A stretch of DNA of 64,000 nt from Bacillota bacterium (GTDB lineage Bacteria > Bacillota > Clostridia > Christensenellales > Aristaeellaceae), in the NCBI GenBank assembly GCA_023413135.1, contig JAEZQK010000105.1, forward strand, positions 1 to 64,000, read 5' to 3'. This document shows, piece by piece, positions 17,196-26,597 of this stretch (the first letter of the stretch is position 1; each line of letters starts with the position of its first letter). The position numbers and the translations under genes are program-made. The notes under the pieces are model-generated. The model searched no databases. It saw only the letters and a list, made by a program, of their open reading frames with translations, and was not told where the DNA came from.

Positions 17196-18248
17196 ATGAG
17201 TATTATTGCGATCGTCGGGGCCGGCATGATGGGTTCGGCCATGAGCTATCCGGCCTCCAGTAACGGGAACGAGATAAGACTGGTTGGCACGCCTCTGGAC
17301 CGGGAAATCATCGACCATTTAAGAAATACGGGCTTTCATCTGACGCTAAAGCGTAAATTGCCGGATGGGATACGGTATTATCAAATCGAGCAGCTTAAAG
17401 AGGCACTGTCAGGGGCCGACCTTTTGATCGGCGGCGTTAGCAGCTTTGGTATCGATTGGTTTATGGATACTGTTCTGCCTGTTATACCCGAAACGCTGCC
17501 CGTGCTGTCCATTACCAAGGGGCTCATGGATACGGAGGATGGGGGACTGATTGCCTTCCCGCACCTGTACGCCCAGCGCAGCAAAAAGAACATTTCCTTC
17601 AACGCTGTGGGCGGCCCGTGCACCAGCTATGAGCTTGCCGACCACGACCCAACCCAGGTCTGCTTTTGCGGGCCGGATATAAAGCTGCTTCGGAAAATCA
17701 AGGCCATGCTGAATACCGATTACTACCATATCAGCCTGTCCAACGACGTGGTCGGTGTGGAATGCGCGGTGGCGCTCAAGAATGCCTATGCCCTGGGCGT
17801 TACGCTGGCGATCGGTCTGTCCGAACGGATGGAGGGTGTCGGGGGAACGCAGCACTACAACTCCCAGGCGGCACTTTTCGGGCAGAGCGTGCGGGAGATG
17901 CGCAGGCTGATAAGCCATGTGGGCGGCCGCGACGACAATATTGTGTACGGCGCCGGCGACCTGTACGTGACCGTGTTCGGCGGCCGTACCCGCCTGATCG
18001 GCACGCTGCTGGGCCGCGGGTATACCATGGAACAGGCCATGGCAGAGCTTCATGGCGTTACGCTGGAATCCCTTGTCATCGCCACCCGCGCCGCCAGGGC
18101 GGTGCGCAGGCTGATAGAGCGGGGCGTGCTTCAGAAAGAAGATTTTCCGCTTTTGAACCATATCGACAGGATCATCAATTTCCATGAGCCGGTCGATATT
18201 CCCTGGAGTGCTTTTGAGATAGAATCCTGCCATAAGGCCGGTCTGTAA
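17196..18248 (+). CDS. NAD(P)-dependent glycerol-3-phosphate dehydrogenase-like protein (GpsA family)
   Basis: A 350-residue cytoplasmic dehydrogenase. The Rossmann turn VGAGMMGSAMSYP lies at about 6-18, the active-site Lys region GVECAVALKNAYALGVTLAI at about 189-208, and the NAP-family GDLYVTVFGGRTRLIGTLLG at about 252-271. Typical GpsA is 330-340 residues and biosynthetic. Here it ends a glycerophosphodiester operon, so it may run towards dihydroxyacetone phosphate, or act on a related 3-carbon or longer polyol phosphate. RBS is AGGAGG. A strong terminator follows. Confidence 0.87.
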   Translation: MSIIAIVGAGMMGSAMSYPASSNGNEIRLVGTPLDREIIDHLRNTGFHLTLKRKLPDGIRYYQIEQLKEALSGADLLIGGVSSFGIDWFMDTVLPVIPETLPVLSITKGLMDTEDGGLIAFPHLYAQRSKKNISFNAVGGPCTSYELADHDPTQVCFCGPDIKLLRKIKAMLNTDYYHISLSNDVVGVECAVALKNAYALGVTLAIGLSERMEGVGGTQHYNSQAALFGQSVREMRRLISHVGGRDDNIVYGAGDLYVTVFGGRTRLIGTLLGRGYTMEQAMAELHGVTLESLVIATRAARAVRRLIERGVLQKEDFPLLNHIDRIINFHEPVDIPWSAFEIESCHKAGL

Positions 18249-18303
18249 ACGTAACAACGCCGAATGGGAGAAGCGTCTGCCGCGGCGGCGGTGAAGAAAA
18301 AGC

Positions 18304-18343
18304 GCGAAGGCATCTTAGCTATGGATGCCTTCGCTTTTATTTT
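18304..18343 (+). terminator. Rho-independent terminator of the Ugp-like operon
   Basis: A perfect 11-bp stem GCGAAGGCATC/GATGCCTTCGC with a 9-nt loop is followed by TTTTATTTT. It begins 56 nt after the GpsA-like stop codon. Confidence 0.93.
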
Positions 18344-18384
18344 GCACAATGTTAAACATATATAACTTTTCACTCACTGATTGG

Positions 18385-18414
18385 TTGACTTTCATTATCC
18401 TCCGCTTATATAAT
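18385..18414 (+). promoter_or_regulatory. Sigma-A promoter of the AraC regulator gene
   Basis: TTGACT (18385-18390), 18-bp spacer, consensus TATAAT (18409-18414), 47 nt before the ATG. Confidence 0.8.
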
Positions 18415-18461
18415 GCAAATAAGGGTGGAATGCACCAGGATGAAGCATTGGAGATGAACAC

Positions 18462-20600
18462 ATGCGCAAGTTGACGGTGCGTTTTCGTCTGTTTTTTACA
18501 TTCATCGCTATTTTTCTGCTGCCGCTTATGCTGCTTGGGGCCATCGGTATTTGGTGGGCTTCAGACACGGTCATGGAGAATGCCGTATCCTCCTATCATA
18601 CGGCGCTTCAAAATGTGGCACAGCGTTTGGATGAGGATATCAACAGTTTGGATAAAGTGGTTACGCTTTTCAATTCCGATCCCATGATCACGCGTTTGAC
18701 GTATATGCAAGGGGCTACGGTCGACTACAGCCGTATCAGTGCTGCCGATCTGCAAAGTTACAAAAACGAATTGCTCTTTCATTGCGGCAACAGTCGTCTT
18801 TATAGCGGGGTTGCCATTTGCTTTCCGACGAAAAACGTGGTGGTATCCACCCTGGGCTTGTGGAATCTGGACTGGTTCTTAGAGGATGAATTTGCCGTTG
18901 ATGGTGTTACAATAAGCGATTGGCAGGAGCTTTTGACGCAGAATGCGATGCTGCCTAACCGAACGGTGCATAGCTTTGGCTATCAGAAGCGGGGCTTGAT
19001 CTGCATGCGCGTGGGAACGACCAGCATGTCGGGCAAAGTATTGATGAGCGTGATCTTTTGGATCGATAACGAAACCTTGGATTCCTATCTGGATGACCTG
19101 GCGCTTTTCCCCGGCACGGTGGTGGGCCTTCAGGACGGACGCGGTGAATGGGTGCATACATACGCAAAGGATATTCCGGAGAATGCGCAGCTTCAGATGC
19201 TGTCCAATGTTTCCGGGCAGGAGACGTATACCTCCGGAGAGGGAAAACACTATACGCATATGGCTTATACCTCCCAGGGGCTCAAATGGCGCTACAGCGT
19301 TCTGCTGCCCCAGGATGATATTTCTGCAGGGGCAAAGAGCATCCGTAATATGATTTGCTTGATTCTGGTCCTGATGAGCGTGGTGGGCTGCACGCTTGCA
19401 TGGGAACTGACCTTGCTGAATTATCGTCCTTTGGACCGCATATTCCATCTGCTGTCATCCCATTTCAAAACGGAGGCCAATCCCACAAACCTTGAGATGC
19501 AGAGGATCGAGTTGCAGCTATCCCAGATGATGGAGGAGCAGGCGCTTTTGAGGGAGCGCATCGACGCCAGCCGCCCCATGCTGCAATATGCGGTTCTGTC
19601 CCATCTGGTGGAGGGGGATTCCAGCGTGGCGGGCGGAAACATGCTGACCATGCTGAACTTGCCCATGACCTATTCCCATTTCAGCATCGTCCTATTATCT
19701 GGCTGGCAGGGAGATAAGCTGCCCGCAGCGGCTTATCTTCACGCCTATCCGTTCAAAAAGCAGGAGCGGCAGGTCGTGCTTTTGAACTATATGCAGCAGG
19801 AAGACGTTGAGGAATGGGCGCTGTCCATTCTGGAATGTGCCGACGCCGTCTATTTATCAGCGGTCCATGATGAGATCTCCGGCCTTCCCAAGGCTTATGA
19901 AGAAGCTTTGAGCCTCATGAAAGACCAGGTGCAGGAAAAGGATGTCCGCCTGTATTGGTATGAGCCTGCCCATCAGGGAGGCGGTGCGGTCTATTATCCC
20001 CGGGAAACGGAAAGGGAATTGATGGATGCGCTGGTTTCCGGCAACGCAGATAAAGCTTTGTCCATATGGGAGACGCTGCTGCTAAGAAACAAGGACAGCC
20101 GGGCTCTTGGCAAGCTTATTGTGGCCATGGAGCTTACCTTGTACAAAACCGACGAAACGGCAGATGGCCTTTCCTCGCGGCTGCAGGCGTGCGCGCTGCC
20201 TGTCCAGCAGACTTTGCAGGAACAGTTGATCTACATGCGAAGGCTATTGACAGAGGCGGCTGGCTACCACCGGGAGCGGATGGAAAGCCAGCAGGCAGCC
20301 TTTATGAGCAGGCTTCTGGATTACATCGAACAGCATATCAGCGATGAGCAGCTCAGTCTGTCCTCCGCTGCTATGGAGATGAATGTCACCGCCACATACT
20401 TGAGCCGTTACTTTAAGGAGCATATGCATATCGGCTATCTCGACTACGTCAGCCGAAAGCGCATCGAGATGGCCAAGAAGCTTATGCAAGAAGAAAAAAG
20501 CACCGTCAAGGACGTGGCAGCCCGGGTAGGGTTTGGCAATGACGCCACTTTCCGCCGCGTATTCAAAAAGTATGAAGGAACTACGCCCGGCCGTATGTAA
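18462..20600 (+). CDS. Membrane-bound AraC-family sensor regulator (YtdP/YesS-like)
   Basis: A 712-residue one-component regulator. A transmembrane helix (about 9-31) is followed by an extracellular Cache-like sensor (about 35-290), a second helix (about 296-318, ICLILVLMSVVGCTLAWELT), a cytoplasmic linker, and a C-terminal AraC domain (about 615-712) with LSSAAMEMNVTATYLSRYFK and TVKDVAARVGFGNDATFRRV as the two helix-turn-helices. Proteins of this build in B. subtilis sit beside Lpl-type oligosaccharide transporters, exactly as here. It probably senses an extracellular sugar and activates the transporter operon at 20864. Confidence 0.9.
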   Translation: MRKLTVRFRLFFTFIAIFLLPLMLLGAIGIWWASDTVMENAVSSYHTALQNVAQRLDEDINSLDKVVTLFNSDPMITRLTYMQGATVDYSRISAADLQSYKNELLFHCGNSRLYSGVAICFPTKNVVVSTLGLWNLDWFLEDEFAVDGVTISDWQELLTQNAMLPNRTVHSFGYQKRGLICMRVGTTSMSGKVLMSVIFWIDNETLDSYLDDLALFPGTVVGLQDGRGEWVHTYAKDIPENAQLQMLSNVSGQETYTSGEGKHYTHMAYTSQGLKWRYSVLLPQDDISAGAKSIRNMICLILVLMSVVGCTLAWELTLLNYRPLDRIFHLLSSHFKTEANPTNLEMQRIELQLSQMMEEQALLRERIDASRPMLQYAVLSHLVEGDSSVAGGNMLTMLNLPMTYSHFSIVLLSGWQGDKLPAAAYLHAYPFKKQERQVVLLNYMQQEDVEEWALSILECADAVYLSAVHDEISGLPKAYEEALSLMKDQVQEKDVRLYWYEPAHQGGGAVYYPRETERELMDALVSGNADKALSIWETLLLRNKDSRALGKLIVAMELTLYKTDETADGLSSRLQACALPVQQTLQEQLIYMRRLLTEAAGYHRERMESQQAAFMSRLLDYIEQHISDEQLSLSSAAMEMNVTATYLSRYFKEHMHIGYLDYVSRKRIEMAKKLMQEEKSTVKDVAARVGFGNDATFRRVFKKYEGTTPGRM

Positions 20601-20620
20601 AAGTATAAAATGACAATAAA

Positions 20621-20669
20621 TGAACGGGTTGCAAAAAATCAGCACATTGATTTTATGCAATTCCGTTCA
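20621..20669 (+). other. Imperfect hairpin between regulator and transporter genes
   Basis: TGAACGG(G)TTGCA(A)AAAATC can fold onto GATTTT(A)TGCAA(TT)CCGTTCA with small bulges. It lies 21 nt after the regulator stop, so it may be a terminator without a good T-run. The remaining 200 bp before the binding-protein gene show only a weak promoter-like pair, TTTACA (20698) and CATGAT (20721). Confidence 0.4.
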
Positions 20670-20863
20670 TAATTGTATGCCCTGCAAAACAACGCCGTTT
20701 ACAAACACATGCGGCCATGGCATGATGATGCTACAAAAGCACAGCGCGGCGCGCAGCCCTGTGCGGATGTGCGATTGGCATTGCCGACGGGCGAGCGCCT
20801 GCGCACAAAGCGAAAAGGGAGCATTGCAATAAACGGGTTATTGATGAAAGGAGAATCCTTCCT

Positions 20864-22459
20864 ATGAAAAAGTGGATTTGCTTGGTCCTGACTCTGCTTT
20901 TACTCTTGCCTGCAGCAGGCCTTGCTGCCAACGAGCCCATCACGCTACCCATTGGGAATATGGAGACCGATGCATTGACCGTTGCTGTATATGACAACTA
21001 TTACGCGGCAGCCAGCTATGCCCAGCCCCTGCCTGTGCTGGAATGGGTGGAGGAGCGTACGGGCATTAAGATCAACTGGGATGTCACCGTACCAAGCCAA
21101 TATGATGAAGTCATGCGCGTTCGCCTGGCTGCCGGTGCAGACCTGCCCGATATTGTGCAGATTCCCAACTCCTATAGCAACAAGGGCGAAGTATATACCT
21201 ACGCCAAGCAGGGTATCATCATCCCCTTGGATGATTTGATCCGCCAATATGCCCCCAACCTGGCCAAATTGATTTGGGAGGACATGCCGGAGCTGGGTGA
21301 GGCCTTTACCGCGCCGGATGGTCATATCTACCACATTGCCCAGAACTTTGACGGCGGTAACAAGGTGGAGGTCAAAGGCTTGATCCTTCGCACCGATTGG
21401 CTGAAAGCGGTGGGTCTTGAAGTACCCAAAACGGCGGATGAATGGTACGCTGTTTTGAAAGCCTTTAAAGAAAAGGATCCCAATGGCAACGGCCTGAACG
21501 ATGAAATCCCCCTGGCGGCCTTCTCCCCCAACGGCCTGGGCGAATACGGCTACCTGGCCACCGCTTTTGGCCTTGCGGCTCCCGCCACCAAGTATATTGA
21601 TGCGGACGGCTTGGCTGTCAACCAGTATGAACAGCCGGGCTTCAAAGACTTCCTGGCTTTCCTCAACAAGCTGTATGAAGAAGGCTTGATGGATCCGCAG
21701 TTCACCACCAGCGATGAAGCCAAGCTGGATGCCATGTTTGCCAAGGATATTGTCGGCGCTTCCGCCCACTTTGCCACCAAGACCGAGCTTTGGTCCGGCA
21801 CCGCGGCCCAGGCCGGCAACGCCAACAGTGCCACGGCCGAATACCATGTGGTTCTCTCTCCCGAAGATACGAATGGAACACCTATCCGCATCATCAGCCG
21901 TGCCTTGACCGGATACTGCTACGGCATTACAAGGGATTGCAAAAACCCGGAACTGGCAATTCGCTGGCTGGACTACATCTACGGTTCCGATGAGGGCCGC
22001 GATACATTGCTCTATGGCCTGGAAGGCCTGACCTATACCAAGGATGCAAACGGCAATAAGGCATGGACCGATGTGATCGGCAAGAACCCGGACGGTCTTA
22101 GCGTAGGTGCAGCCCTCCGTTCTCTGGGCGCCTTCCCCGCCCAGTTCACCAACCGTACCGTGGAGTTTTACCAGATGATGGTTTCCAAGAAGGCTGCGGA
22201 GGAAGGCAGCATTCTCAAGCAGTACATGATCGCTCCCTTCCCGCAGGTTATGGGCGACGAGGCCGAACTGGACCGCATCGCTTCCCTGAACGCGGACATC
22301 ACCACCTATGAAAACGAGATGATCCAAAAGTTTATCATGGGTCAGACCTCGTTGGACGAATTTGATTCCTTCCTCTCCACTGTAAAGTCCATGGGCGGCG
22401 ATGAACTCACGCAGATTTACCAGACCCAACTGGACCGCTATTACGGCAAAGCAAAGTAA
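20864..22459 (+). CDS. Extracellular solute-binding protein, LplA/YtcQ-like
   Basis: A 531-residue family 1 binding protein of the long Lpl type, which binds oligosaccharides. The signal peptide (about 1-23, ending AAGLAAN) has no lipobox cysteine. Family hallmarks are EERTGIKINWDVTVPSQYDE (about 64-83), the calcium-loop-like KEKDPNGNGLNDEIPLAAF (about 202-220) and RPIS-type central lobes. RBS is AAAGGAGAATCC. It starts an operon with two permeases. No ATPase gene is present, so it probably borrows a shared MsmK/UgpC-type ATPase, possibly the one at 13505. Confidence 0.9.
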   Translation: MKKWICLVLTLLLLLPAAGLAANEPITLPIGNMETDALTVAVYDNYYAAASYAQPLPVLEWVEERTGIKINWDVTVPSQYDEVMRVRLAAGADLPDIVQIPNSYSNKGEVYTYAKQGIIIPLDDLIRQYAPNLAKLIWEDMPELGEAFTAPDGHIYHIAQNFDGGNKVEVKGLILRTDWLKAVGLEVPKTADEWYAVLKAFKEKDPNGNGLNDEIPLAAFSPNGLGEYGYLATAFGLAAPATKYIDADGLAVNQYEQPGFKDFLAFLNKLYEEGLMDPQFTTSDEAKLDAMFAKDIVGASAHFATKTELWSGTAAQAGNANSATAEYHVVLSPEDTNGTPIRIISRALTGYCYGITRDCKNPELAIRWLDYIYGSDEGRDTLLYGLEGLTYTKDANGNKAWTDVIGKNPDGLSVGAALRSLGAFPAQFTNRTVEFYQMMVSKKAAEEGSILKQYMIAPFPQVMGDEAELDRIASLNADITTYENEMIQKFIMGQTSLDEFDSFLSTVKSMGGDELTQIYQTQLDRYYGKAK

Positions 22460-22533
22460 TCATTTCATCCTGGATGCGAGGGGCTTGTTTCCCACGCATC
22501 CAGGAAACCCATAGATCGGGGGAGGGGTTTTAT

Positions 22534-23475
22534 GTGATCAATATGGACGCGCGCAGGCGCACGCGGACCGGGCGGGGATTTTTCAGAGAGCTTTTGCGCT
22601 CCAGATATCTTGTTTTGTTAATGCTTCCCGGGTTGATCTATTACCTTGTATTTCATTATGCCCCTATGTACGGCATTCTGATGGCCTTTAAAAACTTCAA
22701 GGGAGGTACCAGCATTTGGGCCGCCCCTTGGGCAGGGTTTTCTTGGTTTTCGGAAATATTCTCTTCCTATTATTTTCCAAGGCTGTTGGCAAACACGCTG
22801 GTTCTCAGCGTATACAATTTGATATTCGGGTTTCCTGTGCCCATCATCTTTGCCCTGGTTTTGCATGAAATGCGCTGTAAGCCTGTGAAGCGCATTGTGC
22901 AGACCGTTTCTTATCTTCCGCATTTTATCTCGGTCGTTGTGATAGTCGGCATGATGCAGGCCATTTTATCCACCACCGACGGCGTGGTAAACAACCTGAT
23001 TAAGGCAAACGGGGGCAAGGTGATCAACTTTTTTGGCACCTCCGGATGGTTTAGGCCCCTGTACATTGGCTCCGGCATTTGGGAGAGCTTCGGCTGGAAC
23101 TCCATCATCTACCTGGCGGCTTTGTCCAATTCCGATCCTGCGCTGTACGAGGCGGCCCGCATAGACGGAGCAAACCGCTGGCAGCAAACGCTCCACGTTT
23201 CTATACCCTGCATCCTTCCTACGATGATCATCCTGCTGGTCATGCAGCTTGGCCGGACAATGAGCGTAGGTTATGAAAAAATCATCCTCATGTATACACC
23301 TGCAACGTATGAGGTGGCGGATGTCATTTCCACCTACGTGTACCGCCGGGGGATCGTAGGCGGCCAGTTCAGCTTTGCTTCTGCCATGGGTCTGTTCAAT
23401 TCGGTGATCAACATGGTACTGCTTGTCGGTGTTAATTTTATGAGCAAACGTCTGAGCGACGTAAGCTTGTGGTAA
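22534..23475 (+). CDS. ABC transporter permease, LplB-like
   Basis: A 313-residue permease with six helices. LPGLIYYLVFHYAPMYGILM near residues 25-44, SIIYLAALSNSDPALYEAARIDGA and VYRRGIVGGQFSFASAMGLF are diagnostic of the LplB/YteP group. GTG at 22534 is chosen because GGGGGAGGGG lies six bases upstream; ATG at 22543 is the alternative. The longer in-frame reading from 22474 has no RBS. Confidence 0.92.
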   Translation: MINMDARRRTRTGRGFFRELLRSRYLVLLMLPGLIYYLVFHYAPMYGILMAFKNFKGGTSIWAAPWAGFSWFSEIFSSYYFPRLLANTLVLSVYNLIFGFPVPIIFALVLHEMRCKPVKRIVQTVSYLPHFISVVVIVGMMQAILSTTDGVVNNLIKANGGKVINFFGTSGWFRPLYIGSGIWESFGWNSIIYLAALSNSDPALYEAARIDGANRWQQTLHVSIPCILPTMIILLVMQLGRTMSVGYEKIILMYTPATYEVADVISTYVYRRGIVGGQFSFASAMGLFNSVINMVLLVGVNFMSKRLSDVSLW

Positions 23476-23488
23476 GGAGGGGGCAGGA

Positions 23489-24379
23489 TTGCTATATAGG
23501 GCAAAAATGAAACGCCCCCTGGGCGGTGTGATGGGTGACGTATTGATTTATGGAATCGGTGCGCTGGCGCTGCTTGTCACTTTGGTTCCTTTTCTGCACG
23601 TTGTGGCCATGTCATGTTCAGACCCGCTGGCAGTTTCCAAGCAGGAAATTTTTCTGTTGCCCAAGGGAGTCCAGTTCGATGCGTACCGGCTGGTGATGGA
23701 GAACAGGATGTTTTGGACCACCTATGGCAACACCATCTGGATTGTGGCGGTTGGCACGCTGACCAATCTGGTGCTTACCGTATCTCTGGCCTATCCTCTT
23801 TCCCGGACCGGTTTTTTTCTGCGCAGGCCGGTGATGATGCTCATCACCTTTACCATGTTCTTTTCCGGCGGGCTTATACCGCTGTTTGTAACCGTGAACA
23901 GCCTGGGGCTGTATAACTCCCGGTGGGCGTTGATCCTGCCTTATGCAGTATCCACCTATAACCTCATTGTATGCCGTACTTTCTTTGAAAGCATCCCCGA
24001 AAGCCTGATGGAATCTGCCAAGCTGGACGGCGCCAGCGATATACGTATCCTCTGGTCCATTGTGCTGCCTCTGTCAACCGCCATCCTGGCCGTGCTGGTG
24101 TTGTTTTATGCAGTGGCCCATTGGAACAGCTATTTCCCCGCCATGCTCTTCATCTCGAAGGGTGATTTGCAGCCTGTGCAGGTATATCTGATCCGTGTCC
24201 TGATCCAAAATTCAGAGGCGTTGGCTGAGGAAGGCAGTGCAGGCTATTCCAGGGCGCTGCTTGTGGAGCAATTGAGGTACTCGGTCATCATTGTGACGAT
24301 ACTGCCTATTGTAGTGTTGTACCCTTTCCTGCAAAAATACTTCGTGCAGGGCGTCATGATCGGCGCCATCAAGGGCTGA
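23489..24379 (+). CDS. ABC transporter permease, LplC/YtcP-like
   Basis: A 296-residue permease, partner of the LplB-like protein. LVPFLHVVAMSCSDP, FSGGLIPLFVTVNSLGLYNS and ESAKLDGASDIRILWSIVLP (the EAA loop) are characteristic, as is the FLQKYFVQGVMIGAIKG C-terminus. The start is TTG behind AAGGAGGGGG; an ATG seven codons in is possible. Confidence 0.92.
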   Translation: MLYRAKMKRPLGGVMGDVLIYGIGALALLVTLVPFLHVVAMSCSDPLAVSKQEIFLLPKGVQFDAYRLVMENRMFWTTYGNTIWIVAVGTLTNLVLTVSLAYPLSRTGFFLRRPVMMLITFTMFFSGGLIPLFVTVNSLGLYNSRWALILPYAVSTYNLIVCRTFFESIPESLMESAKLDGASDIRILWSIVLPLSTAILAVLVLFYAVAHWNSYFPAMLFISKGDLQPVQVYLIRVLIQNSEALAEEGSAGYSRALLVEQLRYSVIIVTILPIVVLYPFLQKYFVQGVMIGAIKG

Positions 24380-24394
24380 AAAGGAGCGGTTTAT

Positions 24395-25183
24395 GTGACG
24401 GAAACCCCATTTGTGCGCGTACTGGGTTCGGCGGATTGGCTGCCTACCAAAAACAACGATGGCTCCAGCTATCTTTTAAATGACCGCATCATGGTGGATA
24501 CGGGCTGGAGTGCCGCCTATAACATGATCTGTCATGACCTGGACCCGATTGCTCCCAAGCTTTTGTGCTTTACCCATATGCACGCCGACCATTATATGGG
24601 GCTGACGCAGTTGATTTTGTATTGGCGCATCAAAAAGGGATCCCTGGGTGAGTGGACCATCGCCGGACCCAAACAGACCGTAAAGGCCGCCTTTGACCGG
24701 GCTTTCCATTACGTATTTCATGACAGCCATAATGTTCTGAAGGAAGTCGTGCAAATGCCGCATATCCTGGAGCTTTCCGATGGGGAGAATTTTTCGGAGC
24801 AGGGATATCGCATTTCCGTCATCTCCTCCGACCATGCGGTACCCGGATTATGTTACCGCTTTACGCATCTGGAAACGGGGCATACCATCGGCTTCACCGG
24901 TGATACGCGCTATCGGAAGCAATTTGGAGCATTCTTCAAGGACTGTGACTTGATGCTGCATGAGGCATCCTTTGGCGCCGGCCCCCTTCTCCCTGAGGCA
25001 AATGCGGTCTGCAAGCACTCCAGCGCCCAGGAAGCTGCAAAGGTGGCAATGGAAGCGCGGGTGAAGCGGCTGCTTTTGACCCATGCCTATGAGCCCAAGC
25101 GCCAGGCTGCCGTGGAAGCTGCCAGGGTGCAGCTGTCAATACCTGTGGATTGGGCATATCCCTTTACTGTAGTAGAATTCTAA
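24395..25183 (+). CDS. MBL-fold metallo-hydrolase
   Basis: A 262-residue cytoplasmic metallo-beta-lactamase-fold hydrolase. The two-metal motif THMHADHYMGL (about 60-70) is intact, with later ligands in SDHAVPG, FTGDTRY and LLTHAYEP. Similar proteins include RNase Z-like enzymes and sugar lactone or phosphodiester hydrolases, and this one cannot be narrowed further. GTG start with AAAAGGAG. Sixteen nucleotides after LplC, it is probably the last gene of the transporter operon and may process the imported sugar. Confidence 0.8.
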   Translation: MTETPFVRVLGSADWLPTKNNDGSSYLLNDRIMVDTGWSAAYNMICHDLDPIAPKLLCFTHMHADHYMGLTQLILYWRIKKGSLGEWTIAGPKQTVKAAFDRAFHYVFHDSHNVLKEVVQMPHILELSDGENFSEQGYRISVISSDHAVPGLCYRFTHLETGHTIGFTGDTRYRKQFGAFFKDCDLMLHEASFGAGPLLPEANAVCKHSSAQEAAKVAMEARVKRLLLTHAYEPKRQAAVEAARVQLSIPVDWAYPFTVVEF

Positions 25184-25267
25184 ACACTATGATTGGTGGA
25201 TGCGAATTAACCAATAGGGGAAATAGGGAATCAAATGCCGCCGCCCTGCTCAATATCCTGTCACGAA

Positions 25268-25296
25268 TTGACCGGAAGGCATATTGGTGTTATTCT
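25268..25296 (+). promoter_or_regulatory. Promoter of the thuA-like gene
   Basis: TTGACC (25268-25273), 17-bp spacer, TATTCT (25291-25296), 67 nt before the ATG. Confidence 0.65.
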
Positions 25297-25363
25297 AAAT
25301 CATGTTTCTGGTTATGATTGCCCCAAGTGTTTGAAACCGGATCATGAAGGAGCAGGTAGGCAT

Positions 25364-26086
25364 ATGAAAAACGCATTATTTCTTGTGGGCGGGTGGGATG
25401 GCCATCAGCCTGAGCTGGTTTCCAAGCGCTTTGGCAAATTGCTTGGTGAAGCCGGATTCAATGTGCAATACGCGCATGATCACCAATGCCTCGGTGACCT
25501 GGATGCATTAATGCAGCTGGACCTGATCTTTACCTGCTGGACCATGGGTGAGATTGATGAACAGCACTCAAAGAATGTGGCCGCAGCGGTAGGCGCAGGC
25601 GTCGGGCTGGCAGGATGTCACGGCGGCATGTGTGACGCATTCCGCAAGGACACCCGCTGGCAGTTCATGACCGGCGGCCAATGGGTCTCGCACCCGGGCG
25701 GCGATGGCATCGAGTATACGGTTAACATTACCTCCAAATCCGACCCCATCGTGGCGGGTCTAGACGACTTTGAGGTGCGCAGCGAGCACTACTACCTGCA
25801 TATTGATCCGGCCATTGAGGTGCTTGCCACGACGCGCTTCCCCTCGGTTCCATATTACCACATTGCAAATAAACCGGTGGATATGCCGGTGGTCTGGACC
25901 AAAATGTGGGGCCTTGGGCGTGTGTTCTATTCATCCCTTGGGCACCACGACGACGTGTTTGACAACTCGCCTTCGGCCCAGGAGATCGTAAGGCGCGGCA
26001 TGCTTTGGGCTGCCGGGGGCAAATCATATGCCAGGGAGAACGGCCTGACACCCGACCGATTCCTCAATACAGGGAAGATGTACTGA
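25364..26086 (+). CDS. ThuA-domain protein (trehalose-utilisation type)
   Basis: A 240-residue cytoplasmic protein with a glutamine-amidotransferase-like fold. ALFLVGGWDGHQPELVSKRF at the N-terminus, GVGLAGCHGGMCDAFRK (about 81-97), YYLHIDP (about 143-149) and RVFYSSLGHHDDVF (about 186-199) are ThuA hallmarks. ThuA proteins occur in sugar-catabolism loci and are linked to oxidised (3-keto) sugar intermediates, but the reaction is not settled. The ATG at 25364 follows GGAGCAGGTAGG; upstream in-frame sequence has no RBS. It converges on rpiB. Confidence 0.88.
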   Translation: MKNALFLVGGWDGHQPELVSKRFGKLLGEAGFNVQYAHDHQCLGDLDALMQLDLIFTCWTMGEIDEQHSKNVAAAVGAGVGLAGCHGGMCDAFRKDTRWQFMTGGQWVSHPGGDGIEYTVNITSKSDPIVAGLDDFEVRSEHYYLHIDPAIEVLATTRFPSVPYYHIANKPVDMPVVWTKMWGLGRVFYSSLGHHDDVFDNSPSAQEIVRRGMLWAAGGKSYARENGLTPDRFLNTGKMY

Positions 26087-26150
26087 CAAGCGGTCGGGAT
26101 CAGCCGGGCCGTCAAAGCGGTTGGGACCGGTAACCGGCAGCGCTCCTTGC

Positions 26151-26597
26151 TTATACGCTTCCGTCCATCTGGCCAAGCTTTTGTACCCGGCGGCGGAATT
26201 CCTCACTGGTGGAAAAAGTGGCCTTCAGGAACAGGTCGATCAACTCCAGGGCTACGGTATGCCCTACGATCTGGGCGCCAAGGGCGATTACCTGCACATC
26301 GTCATGCTCAACGCATTGGTGGGCGGTGAAGATGTCGTGGCATACCGAAGCCCGGATGCCGGGCACCTTGTTGCAGGCGATGCAGGCGCCGACGCCGCTG
26401 CCGCAGAACATGATTCCCCGTTCACAGCTGCCGTCCAGGATCGCGCCGCATACCTTTTTTGCGATGTCGGGGAAATCCACCGGCGCAGGATCGAAGCTTC
26501 CAAAATCGGTAAGAATATGGCCCCTTTGCTTTAAAGCATCCAAAAGCCTTACTTTCAGTTCATACCCTGCATGATCGGACCCAATGGCGATGCGCAT
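26151..26597 (-). CDS. rpiB: Ribose-5-phosphate isomerase B / LacAB-family isomerase
   Basis: A 148-residue cytoplasmic isomerase interconverting aldose and ketose phosphates (ribose-5-phosphate and ribulose-5-phosphate). IGSDHAGYELK (about 5-15), GIMFCGSGVGACIACNKVPG (about 61-80) with the catalytic Cys, and the conserved IRAS and GAQIVG stretches are all present. RBS GGAGG precedes the ATG. It is divergent from ribokinase across a 194-bp spacer with no clear promoter. Confidence 0.92.
   Translation of the reverse strand: MRIAIGSDHAGYELKVRLLDALKQRGHILTDFGSFDPAPVDFPDIAKKVCGAILDGSCERGIMFCGSGVGACIACNKVPGIRASVCHDIFTAHQCVEHDDVQVIALGAQIVGHTVALELIDLFLKATFSTSEEFRRRVQKLGQMDGSV

Noticed and set aside
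20945..22429. Long minus-strand open frame opposite the LplA-like gene
   Set aside because: Same type of antisense shadow; the plus-strand protein is a convincing family member.
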